A stretch of 64,000 nucleotides of DNA from Rossellomorea marisflavi (GCF_009806575.1 NZ_CP047095.1:1344001-1408000), one strand, 5' to 3'. Counted from the stretch's first letter, positions 42,879-52,525 are shown. Numbers and translations: made by a program. Notes: generated from the letters alone by a model not told the origin.

Positions 42879-44927
42879 ATGAGTAATGAACGTCATGGCA
42901 AGGTGAACGGGAATAGCAAGGATGAACAGCTGGAACAGTACCGTGTGGATGATAAGGATAAGCATCTCACCACGAATCAGGGACTGAAGGTATCGGAAGA
43001 TGAATTTTCCCTCAAGGCGGGGGAACGCGGTCCGACCCTGATCGAGGATTTCCACTTCCGTGAAAAGATGACACACTTTGACCACGAGCGGATCCCGGAG
43101 CGCATCGTCCATGCCAGGGGCTATGCCGCACACGGTGAGTTTGAAGTGTATGAATCGATGAAAGACTATACAATGGCGAAATTCCTTCAGGATCCGTCCG
43201 TGAAGACGCCGGTATTCGTGCGCTTTTCCACGGTGGCAGGATCGAAGGGATCTGCTGAAACCGTGCGGGATGCCCGCGGATTCGCCACGAAGTTCTATAC
43301 AGAAGAAGGGAATTATGATCTTGTTGGGAACAACATCCCTGTCTTCTTCATCCAGGATGCCATCAAATTCCCTGATTTCGTCCATGCAGTAAAGCCGGAG
43401 CCTCATAATGAAATGCCACAGGCGGCTTCAGCCCATGATACATTCTGGGATTTCGTCGCCAACAACCAGGAATCGGCCCATATGGTCATGTGGGCCATGT
43501 CGGATCGTGCCATCCCTAGAAGTCTCCGCATGATGGAGGGCTTTGGCGTCCATACGTTCCGCTTTGTCAACGATGAAGGGAAGGCGCACTTTGTGAAATT
43601 CCACTGGAAGCCGATCCTCGGGACACATTCCCTTGTGTGGGATGAAGCACAGAAGATCAACGGGAAGGACCCTGACTTCCATCGCCGCGATCTTTATGAA
43701 TCCATCGAGAACGGAGACTATCCGGAATTCGAGCTTGGCGTTCAGCTCATCAAGCAGGAAGACGAATTCAACTTCGACTTCGACGTATTGGATCCGACCA
43801 AGCTATGGCCGGAAGAAGATGTACCGGTCAAGATTATTGGGAAGATGACCCTCAATCGGAATGTGGATAACGTATTCGCCGAAACGGAGCAGGTGGCATT
43901 CCATCCGGGATCTGTCGTTCCGGGCATCGACTTTTCCAATGACCCGCTGCTTCAGGGAAGGCTCTTCTCCTACACGGATACGCAGCTCATCCGTCTAGGC
44001 GGACCGAACTTCCATGAACTCCCGATCAACCGTCCGGTCTGCCCGTTCCATAATAATCAGCGGGACGGTTACGGCCGCCAGACGATCAATCGTGGTCAGG
44101 TGAGCTATCACAAAAACTCACTCGCCAACAATACTCCGGCGCCGGCAAGTCCTGAGGAGGGCGGCTATGTCCACTATCAGGAGAAAGTAGAGGGCCACAA
44201 GGTCAGGGCCAGGAGTGAGAGCTTCAAAGACCACTTCTCCCAGGCGACGATGTTCTGGAACAGTATGAGCCGCCCGGAAAAGGATCACATCATCCAGGCA
44301 TTCAGCTTTGAGCTCGGGAAAGTGGAGAGTGTGGACGTGAGGAAGCAGATTGTGGCCATGTTTGCCAATGTCAGTAAGGAACTGGCCGCAGGTTTTGCGG
44401 AACAAATCGGGCTTGAAGCTCCTGAGGATGCCGGTTCCAATATAACGAAATCATCTCCTGCACTCAGCCAGGAAAACACGAAGAAGAAGCCTCAGACCCG
44501 AAAAGTCGGTGTCATCGTGACAGGAGGATTCAACAGTGCAGTATCTGCCATCCTTAACTCACTTAAAGAAGAAGGGGTGCAGCCAGAGATCATATCCGGC
44601 AAGCTCGGTGTTGTCAAAGGAGCTGACGGGGCTGAGCTTGAGGTGGATCATACATTCCTGACAGGCGAATCGGTTCTGTTCGACAGCATCTTCCTCGCGG
44701 GTGGAACCGAAACAAATAAGAAGTTTACAAGTGAAACACAGTATTTCGTGAAGGAAGCCTTCTCACACTTCAAGCCGATCGGTGCCGTCCATGAAGGAGC
44801 TGAATGGCTTGCTTCTGCCGGTATCAAAGAAGGGTCAGGTGTCGTGACGAATGAAGGAGATGATTTCTCCAAACGCTTCGTCAAAGCCATTTCCGAGCAC
44901 CGCCACTGGGATCGTGAAGTGATTTAA
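42879..44927 (+). CDS. katE: Large-subunit catalase (HPII/KatE type)
   Basis: A 682-residue clade 2 catalase dismutating hydrogen peroxide. Catalytic His is in [12 protein letters not shown] (about residue 78), Asn in [15 protein letters not shown] (about 150), and the heme-ligand Tyr in [14 protein letters not shown] (about 365). The C-terminal flavodoxin/DJ-1-like domain (about 530-682, starting [13 protein letters not shown]) is present, as in other large catalases. ATG 42879 is preferred: GAGGG lies eight bases upstream, while GTG 42861 sits in the ribosome-binding region. A sigma-B promoter indicates general stress induction. Confidence 0.95.
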   Translation: MSNERHGKVNGNSKDEQLEQYRVDDKDKHLTTNQGLKVSEDEFSLKAGERGPTLIEDFHFREKMTHFDHERIPERIVHARGYAAHGEFEVYESMKDYTMAKFLQDPSVKTPVFVRFSTVAGSKGSAETVRDARGFATKFYTEEGNYDLVGNNIPVFFIQDAIKFPDFVHAVKPEPHNEMPQAASAHDTFWDFVANNQESAHMVMWAMSDRAIPRSLRMMEGFGVHTFRFVNDEGKAHFVKFHWKPILGTHSLVWDEAQKINGKDPDFHRRDLYESIENGDYPEFELGVQLIKQEDEFNFDFDVLDPTKLWPEEDVPVKIIGKMTLNRNVDNVFAETEQVAFHPGSVVPGIDFSNDPLLQGRLFSYTDTQLIRLGGPNFHELPINRPVCPFHNNQRDGYGRQTINRGQVSYHKNSLANNTPAPASPEEGGYVHYQEKVEGHKVRARSESFKDHFSQATMFWNSMSRPEKDHIIQAFSFELGKVESVDVRKQIVAMFANVSKELAAGFAEQIGLEAPEDAGSNITKSSPALSQENTKKKPQTRKVGVIVTGGFNSAVSAILNSLKEEGVQPEIISGKLGVVKGADGAELEVDHTFLTGESVLFDSIFLAGGTETNKKFTSETQYFVKEAFSHFKPIGAVHEGAEWLASAGIKEGSGVVTNEGDDFSKRFVKAISEHRHWDREVI

Positions 44928-44943
44928 ATATAAGATACACCGT

Positions 44944-44975
44944 GCTGGGCCCACTAAGGGTCCAGCGTTTTTTTT
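44944..44975 (+). terminator. Terminator after katE
   Basis: GCTGGGCCC / GGGTCCAGC nine-pair stem with an ACTAA loop and a T8 run. From here to 45149 I see no gene or strong signal. Confidence 0.85.
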
Positions 44976-45149
44976 GTGCTCCCATGAGGATGGGAGGGGC
45001 TGGCGTCAAGGGGACTATTCAATCTATGCTGACGTCTATTTTCGCCCGTTTTAATAGAAATAGGCTTCTATCAGATGCGAAACTACCAGTTCTACATAGA
45101 ATAAGGGTGTAAGGTGATTTACTAGAAAAGAACAAGGAGGTGACTGGAT

Positions 45150-45311
45150 ATGGGTTACTCAAAATCTCAACCAAGCTATGAATTTGATTTCTACAGCCTT
45201 TTGTTGGTGATTCTTGTGGCTGCGTTCCTTATCACGCTTGCTATTGCCCCTCTTGCGGCACTAGTAATCGGAATTGCGCTACTTGTATTGTTAGTGGTAG
45301 GCGAGTTGTAA
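45150..45311 (+). CDS. Small hydrophobic membrane protein, 53 residues
   Basis: ATG with AAGGAGGTGA eight bases upstream. The peptide has a short polar N-terminus (MGYSKSQPSYEFDFYS) and then one long or two short hydrophobic segments (about residues 17-51: LLLVILVAAFLITLAIAPL, then AALVIGIALLVLLVVG). It is probably an integral membrane peptide. Family not recognised. It lies 76 bases upstream of the 114-residue protein gene, separated by a perfect ten-pair stem-loop. Confidence 0.65.
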   Translation: MGYSKSQPSYEFDFYSLLLVILVAAFLITLAIAPLAALVIGIALLVLLVVGEL

Positions 45312-45319
45312 GAATGACG

Positions 45320-45354
45320 CTCCTGAAGATGGGACAGGCTCCCTTCTTCAGGAG
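45320..45354 (+). other. Stem-loop between two small genes
   Basis: CTCCTGAAGA / TCTTCAGGAG, a perfect ten-pair stem with a 15-base loop, but no T-run after it. Possibly an mRNA processing or stabilising element. Confidence 0.45.
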
Positions 45355-45387
45355 ATAATAAGAAGACCCTGAAGGGAGGAACGGAGA

Positions 45388-45732
45388 ATGAGTGAAAAAG
45401 GAAATCCACTTGAAGGATTATTCGAAATGATCAACAAAGTATCGAAGGATCAAGGACAATCCATCGATATGGATACATTGAAGGAACAGATGAATTCCAT
45501 CATGAATGAAGACAGTCTGAAAAACCTGATGAAGGGGACAGGACTGGGATCAACGGAAAATCTCCTGGGAATGGCAAAGAACTTCGATATCTCATCGATG
45601 CTGAACAATGTCATGAGCAAACGGATGAACCGTGGTGCGGGCAATGTAAACGCGGATATCGAGAAGATGAAGTCCGATATTCAAATGATCAAGAAGTATA
45701 TCAAATCAAACAACTGGGAGCAATGGTACTAA
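45388..45732 (+). CDS. Small helical protein, 114 residues, unknown
   Basis: A hydrophilic protein, mostly predicted alpha-helix (NPLEGLFEMINKVSKDQGQ, TLKEQMNSIMNEDSLKNLM, ending IQMIKKYIKSNNWEQWY), Met-rich and without cysteine. No membrane segment. I do not recognise the family; overall style resembles small Bacillus structural or spore-associated proteins. ATG with GGGAGGAACGGAG upstream. It has its own terminator. Confidence 0.6.
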   Translation: MSEKGNPLEGLFEMINKVSKDQGQSIDMDTLKEQMNSIMNEDSLKNLMKGTGLGSTENLLGMAKNFDISSMLNNVMSKRMNRGAGNVNADIEKMKSDIQMIKKYIKSNNWEQWY

Positions 45733-45763
45733 AATTCTCCTTTAATAAGGATTCACATAGATG

Positions 45764-45799
45764 AATGATCTCTGAAAAATCAGGGGTCATTTTTATTTT
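45764..45799 (+). terminator. Terminator after the 114-residue gene
   Basis: ATGATCTCTGA / TCAGGGGTCAT with AAAA loop and a T-rich tail. Confidence 0.78.
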
Positions 45800-45843
45800 G
45801 GACACAATGTCAGAATTTTCTTTCGCTTAACCTTGTCTTATTG

Positions 45844-45861
45844 TATACTTGTATTACAAGT
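45844..45861 (+). promoter_or_regulatory. -10 box and FadR/GntR operator of the TAXI-TRAP operon
   Basis: TATACT (45844-45849) overlapped by the palindrome ACTTGTATTACAAGT (45847-45861). The same 15-mer with a single central change lies before the FadR-family regulator gene at 49022-49036, so both are very likely bound by that regulator. FadR/LldR-type proteins commonly bind such TTGTnnnACAA dyads. The -35 region is weak. Confidence 0.7.
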
Positions 45862-45876
45862 TTTGAAGCGCTTACA
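45862..45876 (+). promoter_or_regulatory. Candidate cre site of the TAXI-TRAP operon
   Basis: Centred on AAGCGCTTACA; matches WTGNAANCGNWNNCW with one mismatch. It abuts the FadR operator in the early transcribed region, a position suited to CcpA roadblock repression when preferred sugars are present. Confidence 0.45.
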
Positions 45877-45900
45877 TAAAGGAAGGTGGGAACGTTATTT

Positions 45901-46911
45901 ATGAAGAAATGGAAGATCATCCTCAGTATCGTGTTTATCTTCATTGCCGCCGTTGTGGGGGTCAGAACCGCTGAAGGCAATAAGGGGAAAAAGTTCGTCT
46001 CTGTTGCAACTGCCTCTACAGGTGGAACCTATTACCCGATAGGGGTCGGAATGGCGAATATTTGGAGCAGCCATTTAAAGGGGGAAAAAGTTCAAGCAAG
46101 CGGGCAATCTTCTGCGGGATCCATTGAGAATATTGAATTGCTCCGGGAAGGGGAAGCGCAGCTCGCCATTTTGCAAGGGTTGATTTCCACCCAGGCTTAT
46201 GAGGGGGAGAGTACGTTCTCGGGCAAGCCCTATAAAGATCTGCGATCAGTCGCCATGTTGTGGCCGAATGTCGAGCATTTTGTGCTCATGAATAACAAAG
46301 TGAAGTCGGGAACGATCGAGGATATCGATGGTACAAGGTTTTCTGTGGGACCGCAGGCAAGCGGTACAGAACAATCAACGCTGGTAATGATGGAAGGACT
46401 TGAGCTCTCCAAAAAGGATATCTCCCCTGAGTATCTCGGCTACAGCGATACGGTATCCGCCATGAGGGATGGACGTCTGGACGGAGGGTCACTGCCTGCC
46501 GGCATACCGATTTCCGCTGTTACGGATATGTACGCAAGCAATGTCAAAGCGACTGTACTCGAAGTGACGGATGAAGAATTGGATGCCATCAATGAAATTT
46601 CGAACAGCTGGTATCGTTACACGATCCCTGGCGGAACGTATCCTAGAATCGATGAAGACATCCAAACCATCGCACAGCCAAATCTTCTCTCTACTACAAA
46701 AGAAATCGACGAAGACACCATCTATCTGTTGACGAAGACCCTTTATGAAAATTTGGATGAAATGTATGAGGTTCATAGTTCAGCGAAGGACATGACGTTA
46801 GAAACAGCTCTCGACGGAGTCACGGTCCCTCTTCATGCAGGGGCGTATAAATATTTCAAAGAAGCTGGATTGGATATTCCGGAAGAATTGATTCCGCCGG
46901 AAGCACAATAA
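45901..46911 (+). CDS. TAXI-family TRAP transporter solute-binding protein
   Basis: A 336-residue extracytoplasmic binding protein. An uncleaved or cleaved signal/anchor spans residues 4-24; the TAXI domain starts with FVSVATASTGGTYYPIGVGMANIWS (seen as positions about 31-56), followed by ASGQSSAGSIENIELLREGEAQLAILQG (about 65-92) and GTRFSVGPQASGTE (about 142). These motifs define the TAXI class. Known TAXI substrates include glutamate and 2-oxoglutarate, so a dicarboxylate such as 2-hydroxyglutarate is a reasonable guess. ATG 45901 is chosen over GTG 45886 by ribosome-binding spacing. Confidence 0.92.
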   Translation: MKKWKIILSIVFIFIAAVVGVRTAEGNKGKKFVSVATASTGGTYYPIGVGMANIWSSHLKGEKVQASGQSSAGSIENIELLREGEAQLAILQGLISTQAYEGESTFSGKPYKDLRSVAMLWPNVEHFVLMNNKVKSGTIEDIDGTRFSVGPQASGTEQSTLVMMEGLELSKKDISPEYLGYSDTVSAMRDGRLDGGSLPAGIPISAVTDMYASNVKATVLEVTDEELDAINEISNSWYRYTIPGGTYPRIDEDIQTIAQPNLLSTTKEIDEDTIYLLTKTLYENLDEMYEVHSSAKDMTLETALDGVTVPLHAGAYKYFKEAGLDIPEELIPPEAQ

Positions 46912-46929
46912 AGGAAGGAAGTGAAGACG

Positions 46930-48882
46930 ATGTCAACGAATACGGAAGCAGCGAATCTTGATAAGGAAGCAGGGGGCGGGGCAAGGGAACTGACTGGCAT
47001 ATATAAGACCATCGCCGGATCGGTTGCCGTGTTGTTCTCGGTCTTTGCCATCTATACAAATGGTTTATCCAACATACAGGAAATCTATCGGAATCTGATT
47101 TTTCTCGGTCTACTTTTACTTCTAACGTTCTTTTTCTACCCCTCAGGAAAGAAGTCAAGCAATACCCGGTTCACTCTTCTGGACTATGTTTTTATCGCCC
47201 TTTCTTTGGCAGGGATCGGGTATCTTCTTTTCAATTATTCCGTTATCCACGTGGATCGTGCTTCACAGGCGATTACCATCGATTATGTCTTTGCAGGAAT
47301 CACGATCATCGTCCTGTTGGAGGCAGCGCGCAGGGCAGTCGGTGCATTCATTCCGATTCTCTGCCTCATCACCATCGTATATGCCCTGTTTGGCACCTAC
47401 TTTCCGTGGATCTTCGGTCACGCAGGATTCTCGTTGGAACGCCTTTTGTACCGGCTCTATATGACAACGGAAGGGATCCTTGGACTGACGCTCTCGACTG
47501 CTTCCACCTTTATCGTCATGTTCATCCTCTTCGGTGCATTCCTTTCTGTCAGCGGGGCCACACAGCTGTTCAATGATCTCGCACTGGCCATTGCCGGAAG
47601 AAGACGGGGAGGACCCGCACAGGTAGCGGTGTTATCGAGTGCATTGACGGGGTCATTGAGTGGTTCGGCGGTTGCCAATGTGGCCACAACGGGCACATTC
47701 ACCATTCCCTTGATGAAATCCATCGGATTGAAACCGAAATTCGCAGGAGCTGTGGAAGCAGCGGCCTCCACTGGAGGAATGATCATGCCTCCTATCATGG
47801 GGGCCGCAGCGTTCATCATGGCCGGGTTCCTCGGGATCTCCTACACGACGGTCATTCTGGCTGCCATCATTCCGAGCTTCCTGTACTATATCGCCTTGAT
47901 CTTCGCCATTGATTTTGAAGCGAAGAAGCTAGGGCTGAAAGGTATTGCAAAAGAAAATATACCGGATGTCGTGAAAATCCTGAAGGAGAGAGGAGTTCTT
48001 CTCATTCCGATCCTTGTGGTCATCGGGACACTCTTGGCAGGAAAGACGGCATTATTCGCCGGTTTCTCCGGAATCGGAGCTGTTATTCTTGCAAGTTGGA
48101 TCGCGAAGGACAAAACCTCCAGGATCACATTCAGGAAAACGATCCAGGCCTTCATTGACGGAGGGAGGGGGACCATACAGGTGGGAATCGCCTGTGCAGC
48201 CATTGGGATCATCATCTGTGTGGTTACGATGACGGGCATCGGTTCTACGCTCGCCTTTAATATTGTCGAGTTGACCGGTGGGAAGCTTTGGCTCGTCCTG
48301 ATTGTCGTCATGCTTACCTGCATCGTGTTGAGCATGGGGCTTCCATCGACAGCCCTCTATATAGTCGTAGCTGTTACCGCTGCGCCAGCCCTTGTAGCGG
48401 CAGGTGTGACTCCGATTGCAGCCCATTTCTTCGTGTTTTGGTTCGGTGCCCTGTCCAATATCACGCCGCCTGTAGCCCTCGCTTCTTACACGGCCGCAGG
48501 ACTTGCCAGAGCCAACGCCATGCAGACATCCTGGGAGGCGCTGAGAATCTCCCTTCCAGGGTTCATCATTCCGTTCATGATTGCCTATAATCCGATTCTT
48601 CTTTTACAGCCGGCTCAAGATGGAGAAGCGCTGAGTGTCTTTTCCATTGCCATCGTTGTCATCACAAGTACCATCGGGGTGTACGCCCTTGCGAGTTCAT
48701 TGGGGAACTTCCTGATCACCAGGCTTGCCCTTCTTGAACGGGGCCTGCTCTTCATCGGGGCTTTGCTTTTGATCAAGCCCGGACTTCTGACAGACGCTGC
48801 CGGGCTGGTGATATGCGCTTTGACAATCCTGTACCACGTGCTTACCCATAAAAAGCGCAGTTCCTACGAAGTAGCTGCATGA
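46930..48882 (+). CDS. TRAP transporter permease, fused small and large subunits (DctQM type)
   Basis: A 650-residue membrane protein with about 16 or more transmembrane segments. The N-terminal four-helix DctQ-like portion (about residues 1-170) is fused to the DctM-like large subunit, as is usual for TAXI systems. Conserved DctM motifs include SGATQLFNDLALAIAGRRRGGPAQVAVLSSALTGSLSGSAVANVATTG (by position about 200-250), STGGMIMPPIMGAAAFIMA (about 272) and LPSTALYIVVAVTAAPALV (about 473). Solute is taken up with sodium. ATG 46930, 18 bases after the binding protein gene. Confidence 0.93.
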   Translation: MSTNTEAANLDKEAGGGARELTGIYKTIAGSVAVLFSVFAIYTNGLSNIQEIYRNLIFLGLLLLLTFFFYPSGKKSSNTRFTLLDYVFIALSLAGIGYLLFNYSVIHVDRASQAITIDYVFAGITIIVLLEAARRAVGAFIPILCLITIVYALFGTYFPWIFGHAGFSLERLLYRLYMTTEGILGLTLSTASTFIVMFILFGAFLSVSGATQLFNDLALAIAGRRRGGPAQVAVLSSALTGSLSGSAVANVATTGTFTIPLMKSIGLKPKFAGAVEAAASTGGMIMPPIMGAAAFIMAGFLGISYTTVILAAIIPSFLYYIALIFAIDFEAKKLGLKGIAKENIPDVVKILKERGVLLIPILVVIGTLLAGKTALFAGFSGIGAVILASWIAKDKTSRITFRKTIQAFIDGGRGTIQVGIACAAIGIIICVVTMTGIGSTLAFNIVELTGGKLWLVLIVVMLTCIVLSMGLPSTALYIVVAVTAAPALVAAGVTPIAAHFFVFWFGALSNITPPVALASYTAAGLARANAMQTSWEALRISLPGFIIPFMIAYNPILLLQPAQDGEALSVFSIAIVVITSTIGVYALASSLGNFLITRLALLERGLLFIGALLLIKPGLLTDAAGLVICALTILYHVLTHKKRSSYEVAA

Positions 48883-48912
48883 TGTTCATGAACGAGAAGT
48901 AGTAGTTTAAAG

Positions 48913-48966
48913 AAAAGGATCCGGACCTTATTCATTATTGATGAAGCAGGGTGTCCGGATCTTTTT
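48913..48966 (+). terminator. Terminator of the TAXI-TRAP operon
   Basis: AAAGGATCCGGAC / GTCCGGATCTTTTT stem with a long internal loop. Confidence 0.8.
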
Positions 48967-49018
48967 CTATGCGAGTGAAATTTTTCTGAATACTCTATCT
49001 ATCCAAAGGTGATTGTTG

Positions 49019-49036
49019 TATACTTGTAATACAAGT
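49019..49036 (+). promoter_or_regulatory. -10 box and FadR operator of the regulator/oxidase operon
   Basis: TATACT (49019-49024) overlapped by ACTTGTAATACAAGT (49022-49036), a perfect dyad nearly identical to the one before the TAXI operon. It lies 22 bases upstream of the regulator's ATG. This arrangement indicates autoregulation and co-regulation of transporter and oxidases. Confidence 0.72.
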
Positions 49037-49058
49037 TGTTCACTAAAGGAGCTTTCAT

Positions 49059-49787
49059 ATGATATCACCGATTGAAAGAAAAAAAGTATCTGAACAAGTC
49101 CTTGATGAATTGAAAAGGATGATCAAAGATAAAGAATTCCCGCCAAACTCAAAGCTGCCATCTGAAAATGAACTGGCAGGCATGTTCGGGGTCAGTCGTT
49201 CTCCGATCCGGGAGGCGCTGAGAGTACTGCAGGCAGGGGGGATGGTAGAGTCGAGGCAAGGTGGAGGAAGCTACGTGAGAGAGGTCAACCTTGCGAATAT
49301 GCTGGATCCGGTCACCTTCGATTTCATCCATATCGATCAGGTCTATGAGCTTCTGGAGATGCGTACCGTCGTAGAGACAGAGGCCGCCTCTTTTGCAGCC
49401 ATGAGAAGGACTGAAGATGAACTGGAGGCCATCCGGAAGGCGCTTGATCTGTTCGCCGAAAAGATGGAAGACGAAACGTCTGTCGGATCCGAAGCAGACT
49501 TTGCTTTCCACCATGAAATCGTGAAAGCTTCAGGGAATCGCTTCCTCCTGCAATCAGTGGAGGGGCTTAGGGGACTCTACGAGAGGGCTCTTACATTTTC
49601 ATTGAAGCAGAATGTCGGCCTCGCCAGGAAGAGGCAGCAGATTTATGAAGAGCACGTGAAGATTTATGAAGCCATTGAACGTCAGGATGAGAAGGCAGCA
49701 GCTTACTATATGAAGAGGCATCTGATCAACGCCAGAATCAAACTCGGAGATAAGCGGATCAATCCCATGAAAGAGAGCATGGATTGA
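49059..49787 (+). CDS. GntR-family regulator, FadR subfamily
   Basis: A 242-residue repressor: N-terminal winged helix (ERKKVSEQVLDELKRMI, then LPSENELAGMFGVSRSPIREALRVLQAGG with wing GGGSYVREV, about residues 4-76) and an all-helical FCD ligand-binding domain (about 95-230). In the FCD domain, RTVVETEAASFAA, DFAFHHEIVKASGN and RHLINA contain the Asp/His residues that bind a metal and carboxylate ligand. It heads an operon with glcD, glcF and lhgO; the ligand is therefore probably a hydroxyacid. ATG with AAAGGAG. Confidence 0.92.
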   Translation: MISPIERKKVSEQVLDELKRMIKDKEFPPNSKLPSENELAGMFGVSRSPIREALRVLQAGGMVESRQGGGSYVREVNLANMLDPVTFDFIHIDQVYELLEMRTVVETEAASFAAMRRTEDELEAIRKALDLFAEKMEDETSVGSEADFAFHHEIVKASGNRFLLQSVEGLRGLYERALTFSLKQNVGLARKRQQIYEEHVKIYEAIERQDEKAAAYYMKRHLINARIKLGDKRINPMKESMD

Positions 49788-49808
49788 TTCGGAAAGGAGG
49801 CTCGGAAA

Positions 49809-51224
49809 ATGGAACTGACAATGGAATGCCGTCATGAACTGAAAGCAACCATGAAGGATCCCAAAAGATGCCTCGAGGATGCGGCCGATCTTTATAGCTA
49901 TGCCTATGATGCATCATTCGGGATCTTCCAGCCGGATCTCGTTCTTCAGCCTATGTCGACGGAAGAAACGGCTGCGATCGTGAAAATCGCCAACATTCAC
50001 CGTGTGCCGCTGTACCCGAGAGGAAGGGGAACATCTTTGAGTGGTGGGCCCCTTGCCGTCCATGGGGGTGTCGTACTCGATTTTTCCCTTTGGGATCAAA
50101 AGCTTGAGATCCACCCTGATGATATGATCGCCATCGTCTCCCCAGGAGTGTTGACCGGGTCCATTGACACCGCAGCCGGTAAGCACGGGCTGATGTATCC
50201 GCCTGATCCGAGCTCGGCTCATGTTTCCACTATTGGAGGAAATCTTGCTGAGAACTCCGGTGGACCGAGGGGGTTGAAGTATGGGGTGACGAAGGACTAT
50301 GTGATCGGTCTTGAGGTGGTCACTCCAGAGGGGGAAGTGATCAGGACCGGTGGGAAGACGGTGAAAAATGTAACCGGTTACGATTTAACCAAGCTCATTG
50401 TCGGGTCGGAAGGGACCCTTGGAATTGTGACCGAGGCCATCTTGAAGCTCATTCCGAAACCCGTGGCGACGAAGACGGCCCTTGTTCCTTTCAAGGATCT
50501 GGTCGATTCGGGCAAGGCAATCTCAAAAATCCTCACATCCGGGATCCTTCCTTCAAAAATGGAGATCATGGACCAGTCATCCCTCCTTGCGGTAGAGGAA
50601 TATGAGCCCCTGGGACTTCCAATCCATGCTGAAGCCGTCCTCCTTCTGGAACTCGATGGCCATCCAGAAGCCATTGCTCAAGAGATGGAGGTCGTGGAAA
50701 AGGTATGTCTCGACGCGGGAGCTGAAGAGGTGAAAGTCGCCCGGGATGCCATAGAAGAAAGGGAACTGTGGAAGGCGAGGAAACTTGTATCCCCTGCAAT
50801 TGTCAAAATCAAGCCAACAAAGATCTCAGAAGATGCGACGGTTCCCCGCAGCAAAATCCCGGAGATGTTCAGACGTTTAAAGATCATCAGGGATACCTAT
50901 GGGGTTCATCTGGTGGTCTTCGGACATGCGGGTGATGGAAACCTTCACCCGAATATCATCGCAGATCAAAGGGATGCCGAGGAAATGCGCCGCGTGGAAG
51001 AAGCGGTCGGTGAGATTTTCAAAGCGGCGGTGGAACTAGGGGGAACATTGTCAGGTGAACATGGGATCGGTGTCATGAAATCCCCCTTCATGGAAATGGA
51101 AGTCGGCAAGGAAGGCCTTGATATGATGCACCGGATTAAACGCGCATGGGATCCGAATAACGTCCTCAATCCAGGGAAGATCTTCCCGGAGCCAGGTCAA
51201 AGGCTGGTGCTGTCCAATGAGTAG
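49809..51224 (+). CDS. glcD: FAD-binding 2-hydroxyacid oxidase subunit (GlcD-like)
   Basis: A 471-residue VAO-fold flavoprotein. FAD motifs: LYPRGRGTSLSGGPLAVHGG (about residues 70-89), PDPSSAHVSTIGGNLAENSGG (about 137) and VGSEGTLGIVTEAILK (about 200). The substrate/metal motifs HAGDGNLHPN (about 380) and GTLSGEHGIGVMK (about 416) are intact. It shares only family-level likeness with the dehydrogenase at 23.4 kb. Paired with the iron-sulfur GlcF protein, it oxidises glycolate, D-lactate or D-2-hydroxyglutarate. ATG 49809 with AAAGGAGG; overlaps glcF by eight bases. Confidence 0.9.
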   Translation: MELTMECRHELKATMKDPKRCLEDAADLYSYAYDASFGIFQPDLVLQPMSTEETAAIVKIANIHRVPLYPRGRGTSLSGGPLAVHGGVVLDFSLWDQKLEIHPDDMIAIVSPGVLTGSIDTAAGKHGLMYPPDPSSAHVSTIGGNLAENSGGPRGLKYGVTKDYVIGLEVVTPEGEVIRTGGKTVKNVTGYDLTKLIVGSEGTLGIVTEAILKLIPKPVATKTALVPFKDLVDSGKAISKILTSGILPSKMEIMDQSSLLAVEEYEPLGLPIHAEAVLLLELDGHPEAIAQEMEVVEKVCLDAGAEEVKVARDAIEERELWKARKLVSPAIVKIKPTKISEDATVPRSKIPEMFRRLKIIRDTYGVHLVVFGHAGDGNLHPNIIADQRDAEEMRRVEEAVGEIFKAAVELGGTLSGEHGIGVMKSPFMEMEVGKEGLDMMHRIKRAWDPNNVLNPGKIFPEPGQRLVLSNE

Positions 51225-52509
51225 CACAATGGATTACACCACGTCCCTTGCCTACGATGAAACCTTTGCCTGCGTCCAGTGCGGATACTGCCTTCCTTCC
51301 TGTCCTACATATATCACAATGAAGAAAGAATCCCATTCCCCGCGGGGTAGGATCAATTTGGTGAAGATGGCTGCTGAAGGGAAGATCTCGATTGACGATC
51401 TGGCTGGCCCCATGGAGCTCTGCCTGGGATGCAGGGCGTGCGAACCGGCATGTCCCACCAATGTCCAGTACGGAAAGATCCTGGAATCTGCCCTCAGCAC
51501 GGTTTCTGCTTATCGAAAAGAATATGAAACGGTGAAGCAAAAGACGATAAAAAAGGTGTTATTCCACCATGTTTTTCCGAAGCGAAATGTTCTGGGCTTC
51601 ATCGGGTCGGGTCTGCACTGGTATCAGTCATGGCATCTCGATGACCTGGTCAAAAAGCTGAATCTGACAAGGGTCCTCCCTGAATCAATGAGGGAAATGG
51701 AGGCTATCATGCCTGAGGTCCTCTCCGGTAAACGAAAAGAAGAAACCACGGCGGTCAAAGAAGGGGAGACCCGCTTCAAAGTCGCCTTTTTCACAGGATG
51801 TGTCATGGACACCTTCTTCAGGAAAGTCAATGATCTCAGTATGAAGCTTCTTACGGCATCGGGCTGTGAGGTTCACTTCATTGAAGAGCAAACATGCTGC
51901 GGCGCGCTTCATCAGCATAGTGGTGAAAGGGACAAAGCAAAGGAACTCGCAATGGCCAATATTGAGGCATTCGAACAACTGGATGTTGATTTCGTCGTCA
52001 ACAGCATAGGAGGCTGCGGGGCAGCCATGGTCGAATATCATCATCTTTTCGAGCCGGAGGACGCATGGTATGACCGGGCAAAGCAATTCGCTTTGAAATC
52101 GAAGGATATCAGTACGATCCTTCACCAAGTGGACCTTCCTTTCAAGGAAGGGGCTCCTTTGAACGTTGCGTACCAGCCTTCCTGCCACTTAACGAATGTC
52201 CAGCGTGTCGTAGACGAACCCCAGGAGCTCATCTCGAAGATCCCGGGGGTTAAGTTCCTCCCGTATCCCGATATGAATATGTGCTGCGGATCAGCCGGCA
52301 TCTATAATCTGGTGCATTATGAAGAATCCATGGAAATCCTGGATATGAAAATGAAAAATATCTCATCGGTCCACCCGGATGTGATCCTCACCTCTAATCC
52401 AGGCTGCCATCTCCAGATGCTCCTTGGGGTCAAAAGGGAAGGTCTTGAAGGCAAGGTCAGGGTGATGCATCTCGTCGAATTGCTAGCAGAATCCTGCAAT
52501 ATCCAATAA
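51217..52509 (+). CDS. glcF: Iron-sulfur subunit of 2-hydroxyacid oxidase (GlcF-like)
   Basis: A 430-residue electron-transfer protein. Two 4Fe-4S ferredoxin motifs: CVQCGYCLPSCP (about residues 13-24) and CLGCRACEPACP (about 65-76). Two CCG domains follow: EEQTCCGALHQHSGE with NSIGGCGAAM, and MNMCCGSAGIYN with SNPGCHLQML. It takes electrons from GlcD and passes them to the quinone pool. The ATG lies inside the end of glcD, so translation is coupled. There is no separate GlcE subunit; two-subunit versions are common in Bacillaceae. Confidence 0.92.
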   Translation: MSSTMDYTTSLAYDETFACVQCGYCLPSCPTYITMKKESHSPRGRINLVKMAAEGKISIDDLAGPMELCLGCRACEPACPTNVQYGKILESALSTVSAYRKEYETVKQKTIKKVLFHHVFPKRNVLGFIGSGLHWYQSWHLDDLVKKLNLTRVLPESMREMEAIMPEVLSGKRKEETTAVKEGETRFKVAFFTGCVMDTFFRKVNDLSMKLLTASGCEVHFIEEQTCCGALHQHSGERDKAKELAMANIEAFEQLDVDFVVNSIGGCGAAMVEYHHLFEPEDAWYDRAKQFALKSKDISTILHQVDLPFKEGAPLNVAYQPSCHLTNVQRVVDEPQELISKIPGVKFLPYPDMNMCCGSAGIYNLVHYEESMEILDMKMKNISSVHPDVILTSNPGCHLQMLLGVKREGLEGKVRVMHLVELLAESCNIQ

Positions 52510-52525
52510 GAAGGGCAGTGGTCAT

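Noticed and set aside
44977..45149. Possible gene or promoter in the gap after katE
   Set aside because: Only weak hexamers and no consistent promoter or ORF; nothing to support a feature beyond the ribosome-binding site of the next gene.
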